NCBI RefSeq assembly: GCF_916619195.1
Contig: NZ_CAKAKL010000015.1
Span: 32,892-96,891, forward strand
DNA length: 64,000 bases
Direction: 5' to 3'
Source of the DNA: Inquilinus sp. Marseille-Q2685
GTDB lineage: Bacteria; Pseudomonadota; Alphaproteobacteria; DSM-16000; Inquilinaceae
Position 1 is the first letter of the stretch. Every line of letters begins with the position of its first letter. The notes below the pieces were generated by a model that was not told where the DNA came from, did no database searches, and saw only the letters and a program-made list of their open reading frames with translations. Below are positions 62,776 through 64,000 of this stretch, piece by piece. The translations under genes were made by a program, and so were the position numbers.

Positions 62776-63732
62776 ATGGCGGCGATCGATCAGGGCCGGG
62801 CGGAAGCCCTGAACGGCACGAGGATCGCGGTCGCCCTGGCGGTGGCGGTCCTCGCCCTCGGCGCGCCCTACGTGCTGTACCCCGTCTTCCTGATGAAGCT
62901 GCTGTGCTTCGCCCTGTTCGCCTGCGCCTTCAACCTGCTGATCGGCTATGTCGGCCTGCTGTCCTTCGGCCACGCCGCCTTCTTCGGCGGCGCCGCCTAT
63001 GTCAGCGCCCATGCCGCCAAGGTCTGGGGCTGGCCGCCGGAGGCGGCGATCCTGGCCGGCACCGCCGCCGCCGCGGCGATGGGGCTGGTGATGGGCTTCC
63101 TGGCCATCCGCCGCCAGGGCATCTACTTCGCGATGATCACCCTGGCGCTGTCGCAGATGGTGTTCTTCGTCGCGCTGCAGGCGCCCTTCACCGGCGGCGA
63201 GGACGGCATCCAGTCGGTGCCGCAGGGCCGCATGTTCGGCCTGTTCGACCTGTCGGAGTCGCTGACCTTCTACTACGTCGTGCTGGCGATCTTCGGCCTC
63301 GGCTTCTTCGTCATCTGGCGCATCGTGCACTCGCCCTTCGGCCAGATCCTGAAGGCGATCCGCGAGAACGAGCCCCGCGCCGTCTCGCTGGGCTACCGGG
63401 TCGACGCCTACAAGCTGACCGCCTTCGTCATGTCGGCGGCGCTGGCCGGCCTGGCCGGCGGCACCAAGGCGCTGGTGTTCCAGCTGGCCTCGCTGACCGA
63501 CATCCAGTGGCAGATGTCGGGCGAGGTGATCCTGATGACGCTGCTGGGCGGCATCGGCACCTTGGTCGGCCCGGTGGTCGGCGCCGGGCTGGTGGTGACG
63601 CTGCAGAACTACCTGGCCGAATCCGCCCTGCCGGTGACGGTGGTGACCGGCGCCATCTTCGTCGTCGTCGTCCTGCTGTTCCGCCGCGGCATCGTCGGCG
63701 AGATCGCGCACTGGCTGCGGAAGCGGGGATAG
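62776..63732 (+). CDS. livM: Branched-chain-amino-acid-type ABC transporter permease LivM-like
   Basis: A 318-residue permease with LLIGYVGLLSFGHAAFFGGAAY, IRENEPRAVSLGYRVDAYKL and LLGGIGTLVGPVVGAG as markers. One base separates it from the livH stop. Last gene of the operon in view. Confidence 0.93.
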   Translation: MAAIDQGRAEALNGTRIAVALAVAVLALGAPYVLYPVFLMKLLCFALFACAFNLLIGYVGLLSFGHAAFFGGAAYVSAHAAKVWGWPPEAAILAGTAAAAAMGLVMGFLAIRRQGIYFAMITLALSQMVFFVALQAPFTGGEDGIQSVPQGRMFGLFDLSESLTFYYVVLAIFGLGFFVIWRIVHSPFGQILKAIRENEPRAVSLGYRVDAYKLTAFVMSAALAGLAGGTKALVFQLASLTDIQWQMSGEVILMTLLGGIGTLVGPVVGAGLVVTLQNYLAESALPVTVVTGAIFVVVVLLFRRGIVGEIAHWLRKRG

Positions 63733-63845
63733 GGCTGGGGCGCTCCGGCCGGCTGTCACACCGATCGGCCGGCCTGCGAACAGATTGCCTCTCCGCTTGC
63801 GATACCTTTTCAGAATCACTCCTGCGCTCCGCCGTGGATTTTTAT

Positions 63846-64000
63846 CCTCCCCCTCCCCCCGCGGGAGGGGGTAGGGGGAGGGGGTGTCGATGACGAGAGC
63901 CGGCGTACGATTCCGAGGATTTCTGCCGGACTGCGGCGACGCTCGACATCGGTTGCGGCGGCGCCAAACCCCTCCCCCTGCCCCCCTCCCGCAAGGGGAG
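63846..64000. repeat. Dispersed C/G-tract repeat, copy 2 (runs to window edge)
   Basis: Same plan as the copy at 27664-27825: TCCCCC/GGGGGA hairpin block, a core containing GCGGCGACGCTCGA and GGCGCCAAACCCC, then a CCCTCCCGCAAGGGGAG block. About 85 bases from the core onward match with few changes. Confidence 0.72.

Overview
The window is very GC-rich DNA that reads as the chromosome of a free-living alphaproteobacterium. The gene families (UPF0314/DUF2585, several sugar and amino-acid ABC importers, a sigma-54 phage-shock locus, an alphaproteobacterial glcB/IclR pair) and the short dispersed palindromes fit the Rhodospirillales/Azospirillaceae/Inquilinus area. That placement is inferred from content; there is no rRNA or tRNA here to test it. 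Genes are dense and short operons often overlap by ATGA.

Layout, left to right. 1-3,000: an iron-type importer (two-domain permease cut by the window edge, plus binding protein). 3,200-4,530: a tiny coiled-coil ORF and a metallo-beta-lactamase-fold hydrolase. 4,655-9,663: a LacI-controlled sugar importer (ATPase, enlarged permease, Tat-exported binding protein) with two near-identical operator palindromes. 9,950-22,620: a lipoprotein, a TetR/glycosyltransferase pair, a large MscS channel, a purine nucleoside permease-family protein, a Pmp3 peptide, an alpha/beta hydrolase, an ABC exporter, DUF2585, a cardiolipin synthase, and a GntR/OsmC pair. 22,620-25,150: an AT-rich island followed by a six-repeat RTX protein. 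25,190-28,800: a sugar-kinase/permease/binding-protein set with no ATPase. 28,900-31,250: cupin, PseG, dodecin and UdgX.

31,570-37,850: a Csu/spore-coat-U chaperone-usher operon (pilin, chaperone, usher, pilin, two-domain adhesin-like protein) ending in an unusual regulator that joins a degenerate receiver-like domain to a MarR-type DNA-binding domain. 38,200-41,580: a cold-shock protein, IclR and malate synthase G. 41,860-47,270: a ROK-regulated sugar importer with two tandem permease paralogues. 47,278-47,420: a small element with perfect terminal inverted repeats that abuts and includes part of the otsA stop codon. 47,420-49,560: otsA/otsB. 49,750-50,450: a RelE/HigA-type toxin-antitoxin pair. 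51,600-55,600: a phage-shock locus with divergent pspF, a textbook sigma-54 promoter, an unlisted 56-residue PspD-like gene, pspA-pspB-pspC, and two downstream envelope genes. 55,590-58,700: an SDR, a second MBL-fold hydrolase and an XRE-cupin regulator. 58,840-63,730: a branched-chain-amino-acid-type (HAAT) importer in the order binding protein, livG, livF, livH, livM.

The most unusual points are the receiver-like/MarR fusion in the pilus operon, the mini-element at the otsA stop codon and its hairpin core shared with a second copy in the psp locus, the PspD-like gene behind a perfect sigma-54 promoter, and the tandem permeases with a degenerate second copy.
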